The notes under the pieces are model-generated. The model was not told where the DNA came from and searched no databases. It saw only the letters and a program-made list of their open reading frames with translations. Source: Chlorops oryzae (Eukaryota > Arthropoda > Insecta > Diptera > Chloropidae). Taken from it: 64,000 nt of DNA. A program made the position numbers and the translations under genes. Location: contig CM035808.1 in assembly GCA_020466095.1 (NCBI GenBank), positions 36,845,502 to 36,909,501 of the forward strand, read 5' to 3'. Shown here one piece after another: positions 50,931-61,690 of this stretch (positions within the stretch are counted from its first letter, which is position 1; every line of letters begins with the position of its first letter).

Positions 50931-52473
50931 TTTTGGATTTTTAAATTAATTTTTTAATGAAAGCAATCCCCGAAAAATTCGGCATAAGTACCTACACAAG
51001 CGGACACTATTATCAAAAGCGTGTTTTTAAAGCTTCTATTTTCATGCTTATTTTACTGATGACACTGATCATTATGAAAACATAGCGATCTTGCATAATG
51101 AGGCCTTACACACCAGTGTTTACCTTTTCTTTCAGAAATTGCTATCATCTAATGAAATTTTCAAGCTCCTTCTTATCGTTGCCACCTTTCATAGATGAGA
51201 TCTACGATTGCTTATATTTCACATCAACTCTATTAGTTGGAAAAGCCAAGAGAAAATGCCCGACAAAAACATTTAGGACCAAAATAGGGCTTTTTTTTTT
51301 TGCTTTTATTCGAAAACTAGAGTTTTCCATTATTTTCCGAAGAAACATGCTACTTTCATGTCATCTGCGTTTATCCTCTTGAACACTTTGTGGGGGTTAA
51401 AACGAAAGCTACTTTAAAAGTACCTGCCTGGTATCTATTAAAACTCTACATGCTTTAAATGCAAGCAAGATTTCCTTTTGTAATTTTACGCCACCAAAAG
51501 ACCGAAAAAAAAACCCTAATTAAACCTTTAAAACAAGCATCGTAGTTGCTCATATGGGTGAATTCTCCCCGTTTCGCGAGGTGTTTAGTTATTAGGGATA
51601 AGCCGCAATTACCTTGCGTTCTCTTCGGTTTAATATCACGAAATTACTCGCCATTTACACACAACTTAATCACTTTTTTGCATTTTTGCTTTAAGCACGA
51701 ATGGGAATGTTTTGCTTCCCTGATTCAGAACACACAGCACAACATTGTAATGGAGTGAAGGAGAGTTGCTTATTAAAATTGCATAAAAGCAAATCCCGAC
51801 ACTTCATCATTATTTCGGCATCGACTAAAGCCACGTTCACACGCCATATGCTGTAACATGTAAATGAAATACATGGCATACTCATGAAGCAATTGCTTCT
51901 AATTAGACCTTGAGCCGCAAAAGGCATTTTTTTTTAAATGTTTATCTTCATATTTTTCACCCCTCTCCCTTTCGCTCTGCCTCTTTCCCACAGACACTCG
52001 TTCATTTTTTCCGATTGGAAATGAACACAACGGAAAGCGACAGTTGCCCAAATTTGGCATATCAAAATTCAAGAATCGCACATTAAAAACAAAAACAAAA
52101 AAAAAGACATCGCACAAACCACCAACAACGATCGTTGCGGCGGCGGAGTCAAATTTTTCAAATCGAAAACAAAACTGTGCAACTGTGCAACTGTGGTGCG
52201 CTGTGAAGAGAAGCCCGAAATGTCAGTGTGTTCACCTCAATGCGAATGAGTGACAAACTGTCAAATGAATGGAAAATTGCATCTAATGACAAAATGCCTT
52301 TGAAATGCAAATGTGCCAGGCATGCGATCACACGCATTACGTAGCGCACGATTCCGCACCGAACCGAACCGAACCGCACCGAAACGAAACGAACAACATC
52401 GATGCACTTTTTTGGTAAAAACGGTAGTTTCATGTGTACACCCAAAAGTCAATGCAACATTTTTTTTGGCATT
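50931..52473. other. Unannotated stretch
   Basis: No gene recognised. A CGAAC/CGAAA pentamer run lies at 52358-52392. TACACCCAAAAG at 52438 resembles the termini of the element that follows. Confidence 0.45.
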
Positions 52474-52475
52474 TA

Positions 52476-53255
52476 CACTCAAGGAGAAAATATGATATAA
52501 ATGAAGAAACCGACTACCTTGTAATGAGTAACATATTGACTAAAAACTCAGACACATAGCTCATACTCTATTTGAAGATCTTCATGGAGCACGAATGGAT
52601 CCATCCACCTCATAAAAGCAAACTCTATTCTCCAAAAAAGGAATAAACACATGTACCGACTACCATGTAATGAGTGCCATAATGAGTTAAAAAATTAGAC
52701 AGAAAGCTAATACTCTATTTGAAGGTATTGATGTAGCACGAAAGAGCTCATCCGTCTCTAAAAAGCATACTCTATTCTCAAAAAAATAACACAGTTACTA
52801 ATTACCTTGCAATGAGTAAAAAAATAAGTGTAAATGGCAGAATCATGAATATAATCTGTTTGTGGCTCATCAAAAAGCACGAAAGGATCAATCTACCTCC
52901 AACAAGTAAACCCTATTCTTTAAAAATGAATAAACAGGCCAATTACAAAGGGAAGTTTTGTCTTTTTTGGGTACTGTAGATGTTAATATCCGAGGAAACT
53001 GAATATATTTCCCACAGATATTTCATGGTGTTTATACCTATATGAGAATCTTTTGAAGTTTTTTTTTTTTGTTTTTTGGAAATATTCTCCCAGTCGAAGC
53101 GAGAGGATTCAGAGAAAGTTCTAAGCTTTACAAAAAGCACGTACCGAATTTTTTCCTTCCTTATAGAGATCTAATTTTAAATGCTTTTGCAAGTCAGAGG
53201 CAACTCTGAACACACAGAACTTAATCGACTCTAAAGTAACATTTTCCTTTGGGTG
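52476..53255. mobile_element. Inverted-repeat element with internal tandem array (TA duplication)
   Basis: The left end TA-CACTCAAGGAGAAAAT and the right end ATTTTCCTTTGGGTG-TA (complement CACCCAAAGGAAAAT) form an imperfect inverted repeat flanked by TA. The interior carries the three-unit tandem array at 52510-52946. The terminal class is shared with 2382, 22352 and 33892. No transposase. Confidence 0.6.
52510..52946. repeat. Tandem repeat, ~145 bp x 3
   Basis: Units begin near 52510, 52656 and 52798. Shared blocks are TACC(T/A)TG(T/C)AATGAG, CTCATACTCTATTTGAAG-like, AGCACGAAAG, and AAACTCTATTCTCCAAAAA-like, ending GAATAAACA. The third unit is the most diverged. Confidence 0.85.
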
Positions 53256-54794
53256 TACTGACTTTTTATGTCATTCCATATGCAGAAAGAACGCACCAAA
53301 GACAAACGATCGATTGTGGCACAGAAGGATAAAAAAAAAAATAATAAAAAAACAACAAAAAATTTGGCATTTGACAGAACACACTCGATCGGGCCTTGAG
53401 CAATCAAGATGATTATTGCCACTGCAATTGTTGTCATTTTGACTGCTGCCGATATTGCGGTGGCACATGGCTGCAGTTAGTATTGTTGTTGTTGTTATTG
53501 AAGGCAATTTCGGCAATGATTGCGAATTCTTTGTCATACAAGATGACTGAAGCCGATGCGCGAATTCGCTTAATTGAAAGACGTCAATTTGCACGCAAAA
53601 CCCCAAAAGCACCAACAACGACAACAACGACGACAACAAAAAAAATTACAATAGTTAAAGCAGCAACAACACACTAACAATCTCAATAGAAAATGCGTTG
53701 CGCAACTATTTGTGCGGGCCGCAATAAATTTCAAGACAATTGGCCAGAAAAACTGTCAGCCGCTGTGAGCTATCAGCGGAATTTATCAGCGAGACGTCAG
53801 TCCAGTCCGAAATGGCCCCACTATGCTAGACTACAGTGCACTCCGCTCCACTTCGGTCCACTCCGCACACACACTCACGTTGACTGACTTAATAACTGAC
53901 ATGGAGGCTTCGCGTATTGTACGTACATAAGTAGGTTTATACGAGGCTGCCGCATGGGGCTTTGCATATGCAACACGCACCGTCTTACCAATTTCGTCGG
54001 TCGTCGGTCGTCGGTTATGTCGTGTCTATTATTTTCCTGCTGCCGCCGCAATCCTGTGTAGTACGTGTCCATTGTGCGTTGCCATCAAACGAACGGAACG
54101 CATGTGAACGTGGCATGTAGCGAAAGCGGGGCTGCATGCTCAGTCCTAATATTTAATTGGGAAAATATGCGTTGAAGTGCACATAAATTGCTGCGGTTGT
54201 TTGGTTGTCTTACTTTGCTGTTCCCGCACCGCACTTCCCTCCTCAATCATCCCGTCTGCTGTCTCCTGTCTCGCTCTCACCTATCTCGCGAAATTGGCCA
54301 ATTACGCGCCGCTTTCAGATGTTACATTGACCCGCGAGGCTTTTTCCTGACTTTCGTCACATGGAAGCTTTGAGTGCGTTCCTCATGGACTGATGATGCC
54401 TGATGCTTTCATTACACGCAATTTTCACATTTAAACGTTAACTCTCAGATAGAATTAGAAAGGAGGGAAGGTGAGAAGAGGTTGATTGGAGAACGCTGGG
54501 AAGATCATTTTCGGTAAGGGACCTATTTAAAAAAAAAAAACCTTTAAGACGCAAACTTTTTGAAGAACTCCTTTTTCGGTTTTGATGAGTGTACTTAATT
54601 TTATTTTTACTAGGAATATACCGGCCAGAAAAAAACCATTTACAACCCTGAAAAATAGACATGAAGGACAAAGAAAAAAATACATAAGAATAAATAAACA
54701 ACATGAGTCCCCTATCCTCCAAGAGCTTTCGATAAAAAAAATTTTTTGCTAGGTCTAAGCCGAAGGAAATCGTGTAGAAACGAAATCAATCAGG
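53256..54794. other. Unannotated stretch
   Basis: No gene recognised. (GTT)n near 53484-53500 and ACGACA/ACAACG triplets near 53615-53640. A GTCGGTCGTCGGTCGTCGG micro-repeat lies near 53997-54014. Confidence 0.45.
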
Positions 54795-54943
54795 CCTATT
54801 ATGATTGTCGACTACTGATAGAGAATCGAAAAAGTTCTATCGTCGACTAAAATTTTTCATTTTCTGGTATGTGGAAAATTAAAAATTTTTGTCGAAGATA
54901 GAACTTTTTCGATTCTCTATCAGTAGTCGACAATCATAATAGG
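54795..54943. mobile_element. Near-perfect palindromic MITE, ~149 bp
   Basis: The arms are about 70 bp each: CCTATTATGATTGTCGAC, TACTGATAGAGAATCG, AAAAAGTTCTATC and, inward, AAAATTTTTCATTTTC, mirrored on the right with about two to three mismatches. The loop is roughly ten bases around TGGTATGTG. The arms are very well matched, so the insertion is probably recent or maintained by gene conversion. Confidence 0.88.
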
Positions 54944-55039
54944 GGTGAATGTCTTTTAACATCCCTTAGTCATTGAACCCAAAAATGTAAAAAAGACGAG
55001 GTTGTCCCCACATAGTTTTAACGATTAACAGACGACAGA

Positions 55040-55196
55040 TGTGTGTCGGCTACCGTAGTTCGCTGAGAGGCCCTGGGTTCAACTCCCACCTGAGGTCTCG
55101 GATGTTTCTTCCGTTTTTTCAGTTTATGTTTTTCTTTGTTTTCCCATAATACCTGGTATCACAACGGGCCAAATTGGTGCCTATGTGTGCCACCCT
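55040..55196 (+). mobile_element. SINE relative with a different tRNA-like head
   Basis: GGTATCACAACGGGCC and GTGCCACC at the 3' part match the SINE 3' body (GGTATCACAATGGGCCG). The 5' part has GGCTACCGTAGTTCGCTGAG and the B box GGGTTCAACTCCC but does not align with the head of the other SINE copies. It could be a related family sharing the 3' end with a common LINE partner. Confidence 0.55.
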
Positions 55197-55265
55197 TGAT
55201 CTATACACCAGCTTTTCTTGGTAGACTTTTCAAAGACGGATCCGATAATTTTTAAACAAAGTAAG

Positions 55266-56132
55266 TAAGTGCACCACGTAAGGCCCACTGTAACACCTTT
55301 TCCAATACAGTGTACAAAGTATTGATGATACAAACCCGATTGTTTTTGTGTTGTTTTATTTGGTAAATTTTCTATAGAAAAATAAAAAATTCTACCAAAA
55401 AACACTATCGGAAACGGTCCTAAAATGCGATTTAAAAAAACGCCTTTTTGGGCCTTACGAGAAACATGTGTACCTTAAAAGGCCCACTCACTCCTTGTTT
55501 GAGATAATGAACCCAAACCTGCATTAATTATTTTTGTAAGCTTTATAGGTTAATTTATATTGTAAAAGCTTGTAAAAAAAATTTAATTAACAGAAAAAAT
55601 TCGTTTATTTAAAAAAAAACGAATTAAATGTTACTAAGCTTTTTTAAATTAAGAATAAAAGATTAAACGCTATTTAAGGATAGAAAAGGTATAGTTGCCT
55701 TTCGTCCTACTCTTTTGACCTCAGATCAACTCAAAATATGGTTTCTTAATGTCCGTCGTTGCATTTTTTATGTATGGGCCTTCAAAGGCTTTCCAAGAAA
55801 AAAAAATTTGCAGTTGAATTTTTTACCATAAACATATCTCTGTATCTTCACAATACAACAAACTTTGTTATTTAAAGAAAGCAACCCACAATTTCACTAT
55901 AAATTATTATTTTTGAAGCGTCGCCCACTATAAAAATGCCATTTTTACGTCTCAGTTATTTTCAATTGACTGTGGTCGCTACAAATATTGTGCGATTGTC
56001 TTAATTTTTTTTCTACTAAATAACTTGGGGACATGTTTTAACATGTGCAAGTACAAGAATATTTGATAGTTAGAAGTTGGTGAAAATGAAAGTGGGCCTT
56101 ACGTGGAGCCGGGCCTTACGTTGTGCACTTAC
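55266..56132. mobile_element. Inverted-repeat element, ~867 bp, TAAGTGCAC ends
   Basis: The left end TAAGTGCACCACGTAAGGCCCAC faces CGGGCCTTACGTTGTGCACTTA at the right, a ~20 bp inverted repeat with one mismatch. Extra GGCCTTACG/CGTAAGGCCC motifs lie just inside the right end and near 55457 and 55490. No frame is long enough for a transposase. No clear target duplication. Confidence 0.75.
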
Positions 56133-56335
56133 CTTATTTTAATTTTTGGGTTTTCAGAAGGCTTTTATGCAAACCCCGAAAACTAAAAATAAATAAATTA
56201 AATTAGTGTTTAGAGGAATCTCTCTTAGTTAAGGGAAATATGTATATCCTAGGATAGACTAGATAGAGAAAAGTCCCTAAGGTAGTTTTCATCGAAAAAA
56301 GTTTTGGTTTTTAGAAGATTTTAAAAGCAAATATA

Positions 56336-56682
56336 AAAAAAAAAAACTCTTGCCTGATCGGGGATTTGAACTGACCGACATGGCTTGCTCGGCAATCTCG
56401 CTTATTTTTCCTTCTCTTTCCTTCTTACTTTAACGATGAATCATCGTAATTTTATTGAAAGGGAATTCCCCCTTTACCGGACCGCTTCTTGGCGAAATAC
56501 GATGGAAAATCGTTAAAGGTTTGTTCTAGTCATGTAAGTTTTCTTCATGGGAAAAGTGGGACTTTAAATTAATTGTCCCTTTAAATCGATCAGTTGTTCC
56601 ATTAATTTAAAATTAGTTGAAATTACAAAAGGGTAGTGGCAGCCACTCCAACATACATACATACATTATACATACATACATC
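56336..56682. repeat. Dispersed repeat copy B, followed by a SINE-tail fragment
   Basis: It matches 18154-18560 (see there): ACTCTTGCCTGATCGGGG, GAATCATCGTAATTTTATTG, AATTCCCCCT, TTTGTTCTAG, CAGTTGTTCCATTAAT. At 56634-56682 it runs into AGTGGCAGCCACTCCAAC and an (ATAC)n tail, matching the SINE 3' end. Confidence 0.65.
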
Positions 56683-56937
56683 TTGGTTAAGGGAAATAAA
56701 CCCTGTAGGAAGAATGGGGTTAATTGGGGTCCCTAGCGAGTAGTTCTCAAGTATTTATTTATTTTTTTATTTATTTCTTTATATTAATCTTTATTATTAG
56801 TATGGCAAAAAGAAGTTTGTAGTACCCGAGTAGAGACACGGACAGTAGAACCTAACGAGTGGCATGGTCAAAGAGGCGTCTACAGTTCAATTTTGCCCAC
56901 ACATTAATCTAATATATTTGCTGCACGTGAGTCAGGT

Positions 56938-57010
56938 AGGTCCGTGGCGTCGTGAAAGCGTATTCGCTTGGCAATCTGAAGGGCTCGAGCTTGATTTCTG
57001 TCGCAGCCGA
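56938..57010 (+). pseudogene. tRNA-like segment
   Basis: GGTCCGTGGCGTCGTG gives an A-box-like region; AATCTGAAGGGCTCG and CTTGATTTC resemble the inner and B-box parts of the segment at 17780. No closed cloverleaf. Confidence 0.4.
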
Positions 57011-57210
57011 AAAAATGTGGAAGAATGGTAATATTCGAGCAACTCAATAATTTTGTTTGAAAATCAAGTCTTCGCCAATGCTGTCTCAGAACTTTGCGCA
57101 GAAATTTGCTGAAAAAATCCAACCACTTTGAAACCTTTCTTTTTTGTTTATTTGCTCATTATTCTTCTTAGGATTTCAATTTTAACTGGTAATTAAAAAT
57201 AAAAAAATCG

Positions 57211-57295
57211 GCATTCGCTTGGCCGGGGAATTGAACCAGGGCCCTTCGGATCGTGGGTTGCCCGCGCTACGCTGTGAGCTACGACAGCTAGGGCC
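57211..57295 (-). pseudogene. tRNA-like segment
   Basis: On the minus strand TAGCTCACAGCGTAGCGCG is A-box-like and CTGGTTCAATTCCCCGG is a good B box with a pairing T stem (CTGG/CCCG type). ATCCGAAGGG is shared with 17780. The acceptor stem does not close. Confidence 0.5.
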
Positions 57296-57647
57296 GGTGC
57301 TATGTCTATTAACGAAGTATATCAAATGCTCTGAATTGGCCCTAAACTAGTTCAAGCGCGACTGTCGATTTACGAATGGCACCTCAGTGTAAAAAGTGTA
57401 CAGTTCAATGCATGGGCGGGGAAATTACGAGCGAGTAGTACTGTTAATTTGGGAAGTAGTCGAAGAATACTTCTGTTCTAGTTCAATTTCCTACAGGGAA
57501 TCAAATCAATTTGGGAGTGGGTAAACCCGATAAGGATCTTATTTTGAGACATTCGTGGGATATACTCCTAAAAACTGGCTAAAAAACTAGGGTTAGTGTT
57601 TAATTCTCTTTCCTCTTAAAGCGTTTTTAAAACCTAAATGACATAGG
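57296..57647. other. Unannotated stretch
   Basis: Nothing recognised. Confidence 0.5.
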
Positions 57648-57719
57648 GCGTCGGTGGTGTAATGGTTAGCATAGTTGCCTTCCAAGCAGTTGATCCGGGT
57701 TCGATTCCCGGCCGACGCA
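57648..57719 (+). tRNA. tRNA-Gly(TCC)
   Basis: Sixth tRNA-Gly copy with the same 72 bases. The 5' flank ATAGG resembles that of 33493 and 36389 only in its last bases. CTTC and a long T-run follow as terminator. No TTAACCC-type array or SINE lies immediately downstream. Confidence 0.97.
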
Positions 57720-59500
57720 CTTCTTTTTTTTTTTATTCTTTTTTTTTTTTTAAATCTAGTAATAGGTCTTTAACTGTGTCTCGGGCAAGTACCTGGTGAG
57801 TGATTCTGGGGGTTTAAACACCCTCGAAAATTCGAATAGTCTTCTTCATTAAAAGTTTTAAGGTTTCAAATCAAAAAATCAGTCCAAATTATATTTCTAA
57901 CGAATTGGCATGTTTATGTACATATGAAATTCCTTGGATACGTTTCCCTATAAATCTCCATTAAATTATACTATTATAAACTATTCTATTATGTGGTATA
58001 TAAGCATCCCACCATACCTTTTAGTCTATCCCAAGTCCCCCAAACGCCGAAGAGCCCAAATGTCGAAGCTCAACGCTAAGTAAAGTCATTTGAAAGTCGT
58101 TCGAAGTCATTGACAATTCTAAACCAAAACCACATCACCTTCAAACCCGCCACAAACTCACTCCCCCCGCCACTCTCTCTCTCTCTCTCGCTGGCTCTCC
58201 CCGACGTGGGATTAACCATAAAATACAAAGCCGTGGGTGCTTGCCTTGGTACACTTGCCCTAAGACTCGAGGGCTGAAAATGAACACGAAAGAAGCGCAT
58301 TACGTCTTTATTTATGGTCTACGCACAGTGGGAAAAAAAAACGAAGGGAGAACGCATTGAAGATATGTATGTATGTACGTCGACTGCGAATATTGTGAAA
58401 GTTGCGGTGGGAACGAGGCCAAAGTGTGCGAACGAAGGAACTACCCTCGCAGTAACAGTTTTGCCTTGTCCTAGGTTAAGATTTTCTGTCGCCCTTTTAA
58501 TGGGAATATTTATTTCTATGCTGCGCCATGTTGGCAGTCGGAGTAGTCGAAGTCATCAACACAATATTAGGGTAGGTCCTTAAAGTAGAAAAAAAAGAAG
58601 AAGGAAAATAAACCACAACAAAAAGAAAAGCGCCGACAATGACGAAAAATTACAGGGAGCTCTTTCCCCGACATGAAAAACGGGCTTGAGTGGCGTTGCG
58701 TGGCATTTCGGAAATATCGTGACGCAACAAGGAATGACGTCTCAATTGTTGTGCGCTTCAATAAATGGCATGAGGGCAAAAGAAATATCATGTTTTCATC
58801 GCAACATATCCTGCCTTTCCCCCGACCGTCCTCCTTTTTCGACCGTCTTCCGGCGTCCCTTGCTCAATGCCTACGCCTACACGCTGATATCTTCGCAATT
58901 GTAAGCAACTCGCCTGTCACGCTTTGATATCGCTTCGCACAAACACACAAACACACTACACACACATGCACGCTCATGCTCAATATCTACCCCCAAAAGT
59001 GCTCAATTGCATCGAAATATCCTCATGCTCATATCCTGCACTCTGTTGCAATGACACTTGCATGCAATATTCTGCCGCCCCTCGTTGTGTGCCCCTCGTT
59101 GCACTGTGCTCGCAATATTTTCAAAACATTTTCAAAATGGTCGCCGCGCCGCCTCGATTCGTAGACGCCTACATGTCGGACATGTTGGCAGTGCGGCGTA
59201 TATTTTTTGATATTTTTATGTTACATCCTTGACGTAAATTGACTTGTTTTTCCAACCAGTTTTCCCATCGTTTCGTTGGTTTTTTTTTAATACTTTTTGC
59301 ACTAAATTGTTCCGTTGTCGGGGTTTTTTTTCGGCATGTCCGCCCTGTTTTCTTCGTCCTATTGTGTGACTATCAGTCTGTCGGTTCGTTCCGATATATA
59401 AATTTTTCCTCCTTTCTCCTCTCTTTTTTTTTTGTATTCTACTCTAGTTGAACGCTTTCCCGCACTCTAAACTACTCTTTGACACTAAATTGTGTCACCT
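57720..59500. other. Unannotated stretch, partly CpG-richer
   Basis: (CT)n at 58171-58190, a CA-rich tract at 58935-58970 and overlapping frames on both strands (58300-59230). No gene recognised. Confidence 0.45.
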
Positions 59501-60110
59501 CAATAGGAAATGTCGACAATGATGATGAATCAAAATATCTTTCTATAAAATGGGAGTTCCCAGTGGAAGTATTACCGATCAAAAAGGCAAATTATATGTC
59601 ATCAATTTGTTGGTCATGACTCATATTCATCTTAATGGTATTAGTAAGTGACAACGTCACCTTACTAACGACATAATGTGTTGGGTTGTTTTAAGTTGGC
59701 GCTAGTTTTGAAGGGCCTAAGCCGACTAAGCTGACAACCTACCCAGTTGTGACGACTGAAAGCGCCGCTGTCTTACTCAGCGTTCCAATTTTATCTTAAA
59801 TGTGGTTACTGACACTTCGAAACCCATAGACGATTATCCTTTACTTATCATAACCAAAGTCCCAGCGAGACTCCCAAAATCAAGCAGGATCCTGCCGAGG
59901 TCTTGAGGCTCATGATTCCTGCCAAGTTAGTCTGATCATTTATCAACCTTTCGTATATTCCACTCAGAAAAAAACCCAGCCAGTTAGGTCCACTGCCTGA
60001 TCAAGTTGGCAGGTTAAGGTTTGCTGACACAAGCTGATCTATGGCTATGACTATGACACTATGATGGGAAAATTTCCTGCTGGCCAACTTCATTAGTAAG
60101 TTTGCTTGTT
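59501..60110. other. Unexplained stretch with GTTGGC/GCTGAC-type motifs
   Basis: Motifs such as AAGTTGGCGC, GCTGACAAC, CCAGTTAGGTCC, AAGTTGGCAGGTTAAGG and GCTGACACAAGCTGATC recur loosely. No terminal repeats and no open frame were found. It may be the non-coding part of a decayed element. Confidence 0.35.
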
Positions 60111-61369
60111 TGCGGTCGCTATTTGGATACACCCCAAAAACTATATTTTTCGCCATAATCTGAGAATTTTTAACTCTTTTCCCGTATTTTGTTTTTCAGT
60201 TTTTTTTCCCCCTCTATTATTCCATATTTGTTTCTGATTTTGATATTTTGATTTTTATTTTTGTTTATTTTTACTATTACTTTTATTATTTGCAATTGCC
60301 ATTTCTCACTTTCATTGTGTTGTTGTTCTTGTTGTTTTGGCACTGGTCTTTTTTTATATTCCTTTTTGGTCGTTGTCTTTTTTATGCCATTTAAGGAAAA
60401 TCGGGGGTGATAAACGCTACTTCCGTTGGCAGGTTTCCGATTTCACGATTTTTGGCGTCGCCACTTTTTGGCACAACAAAAACAAATTTTTTTCAATGCG
60501 ATCTAATGAACTCATTTGGAAGATAATTTGCACGAATATTTCAACGAAAAAAAAAATATTTGATATTTTTTTTTTTTTGAAAAATCTGGCCACATTGTTC
60601 ACAAATTGAAGAGCTCTTTAAAAAGCGGTGATTACATGACGAATATAAGATGTCTGAGGGCTAGGAAACATAAGAGGTTGGTCGAGTTTCTTGACAGGGA
60701 ATGGAAAGTCCGCTAGAGATGATTGATAGTAGAAAAGCGCAGTTCTTCCAAACTTTCATCTTTGATCGGCTTGGTTTGGTACTTGGCTTGGGCAGACCTA
60801 TAACAATCCGACTTTGCGTCGAAAATTTTTGGATTTTCCAAAAATTATAAAAGCTTTCAATTAATTTTTTTTCATTGAACGTAGAAAACGCCTGAAAGGG
60901 GAAAATAAAATGCGTGTAGGAAATAGCCCACGGCCCCCTTGCCCCTGGGTTGATACGGGCCCGAATTTGGGCGGTATTTACATCCTCAGCAGCTAATTTG
61001 TTACAATCTCTTGCCCTATTACACTATATAGGTTTGATAGTATGCCCAAAGGTGAGTAAAACCCTAGCTGGGTTTCGCGAATTTATCAGGCGTTTTGATT
61101 TTATGGAGCCCTAAACATTGCGAGCCTTGCTGATTTTGGTCAAAAGTGGTAGCATTAGTTTTTTTTCAGCAGCTCCGTAAGACTTAGAGATATCGGTTAA
61201 CTGTCTTTGGCAAAATTGTAGCAAACGGTCTAGTAAACACAAATAAAAAATATAAAAAAATTTTTTTAAATCCATAATATTTTTTAAAAATAGTTTTACT
61301 TTTCTGGGCATAGCTTGAAGGGCATAGCTGGGTATAGCTTGAAGGGATTTCAAATTTACTTATACTTTC
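60111..61369. other. Unannotated stretch
   Basis: T-rich at 60160-60360; nothing recognised. Confidence 0.5.
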
Positions 61370-61690
61370 TTTGAAAAATTTGTAGCAGGTAAGAAGCTTA
61401 ACAACTCTTCCCAACATACTTATGAGATCTAAACGTGTCTGCACTAATTACAGTGCTCATAAAAGTCATTTTTGTAGTGAAAAATCGCGATTTTTAGAGC
61501 TCTTTTCGCCAGTTTTTGACTATATCTCCTCAAATAAGGAAAATTTCAATCCAATGTGTGAGGACAATTTGTAGCTAAAAGATTGTTGAAAAACTCTTTT
61601 CAACATACTTATATGATCCGAACGTGGCTAAGGTACTTAAAAAGCTCATACAAATCGTTTTTAAGTGCGAAATCCCGATTTTTAATTAAA
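61370..61690. repeat. Degenerate tandem duplication, ~190 bp period
   Basis: Blocks TTTGTAGC, TCAACATACTTAT with GATC, AACGTG(T/G)CT, GCTCATA, and CGATTTTTA occur in the same order from about 61379 and again from about 61569. A partial third start (AAAATTGTAGC) lies near 61212. Confidence 0.6.

Noticed and set aside
52510..52946. CRISPR-like or satellite array
   Set aside because: Three contiguous ~145 bp units without spacers inside an inverted-repeat element; too few for a satellite call.
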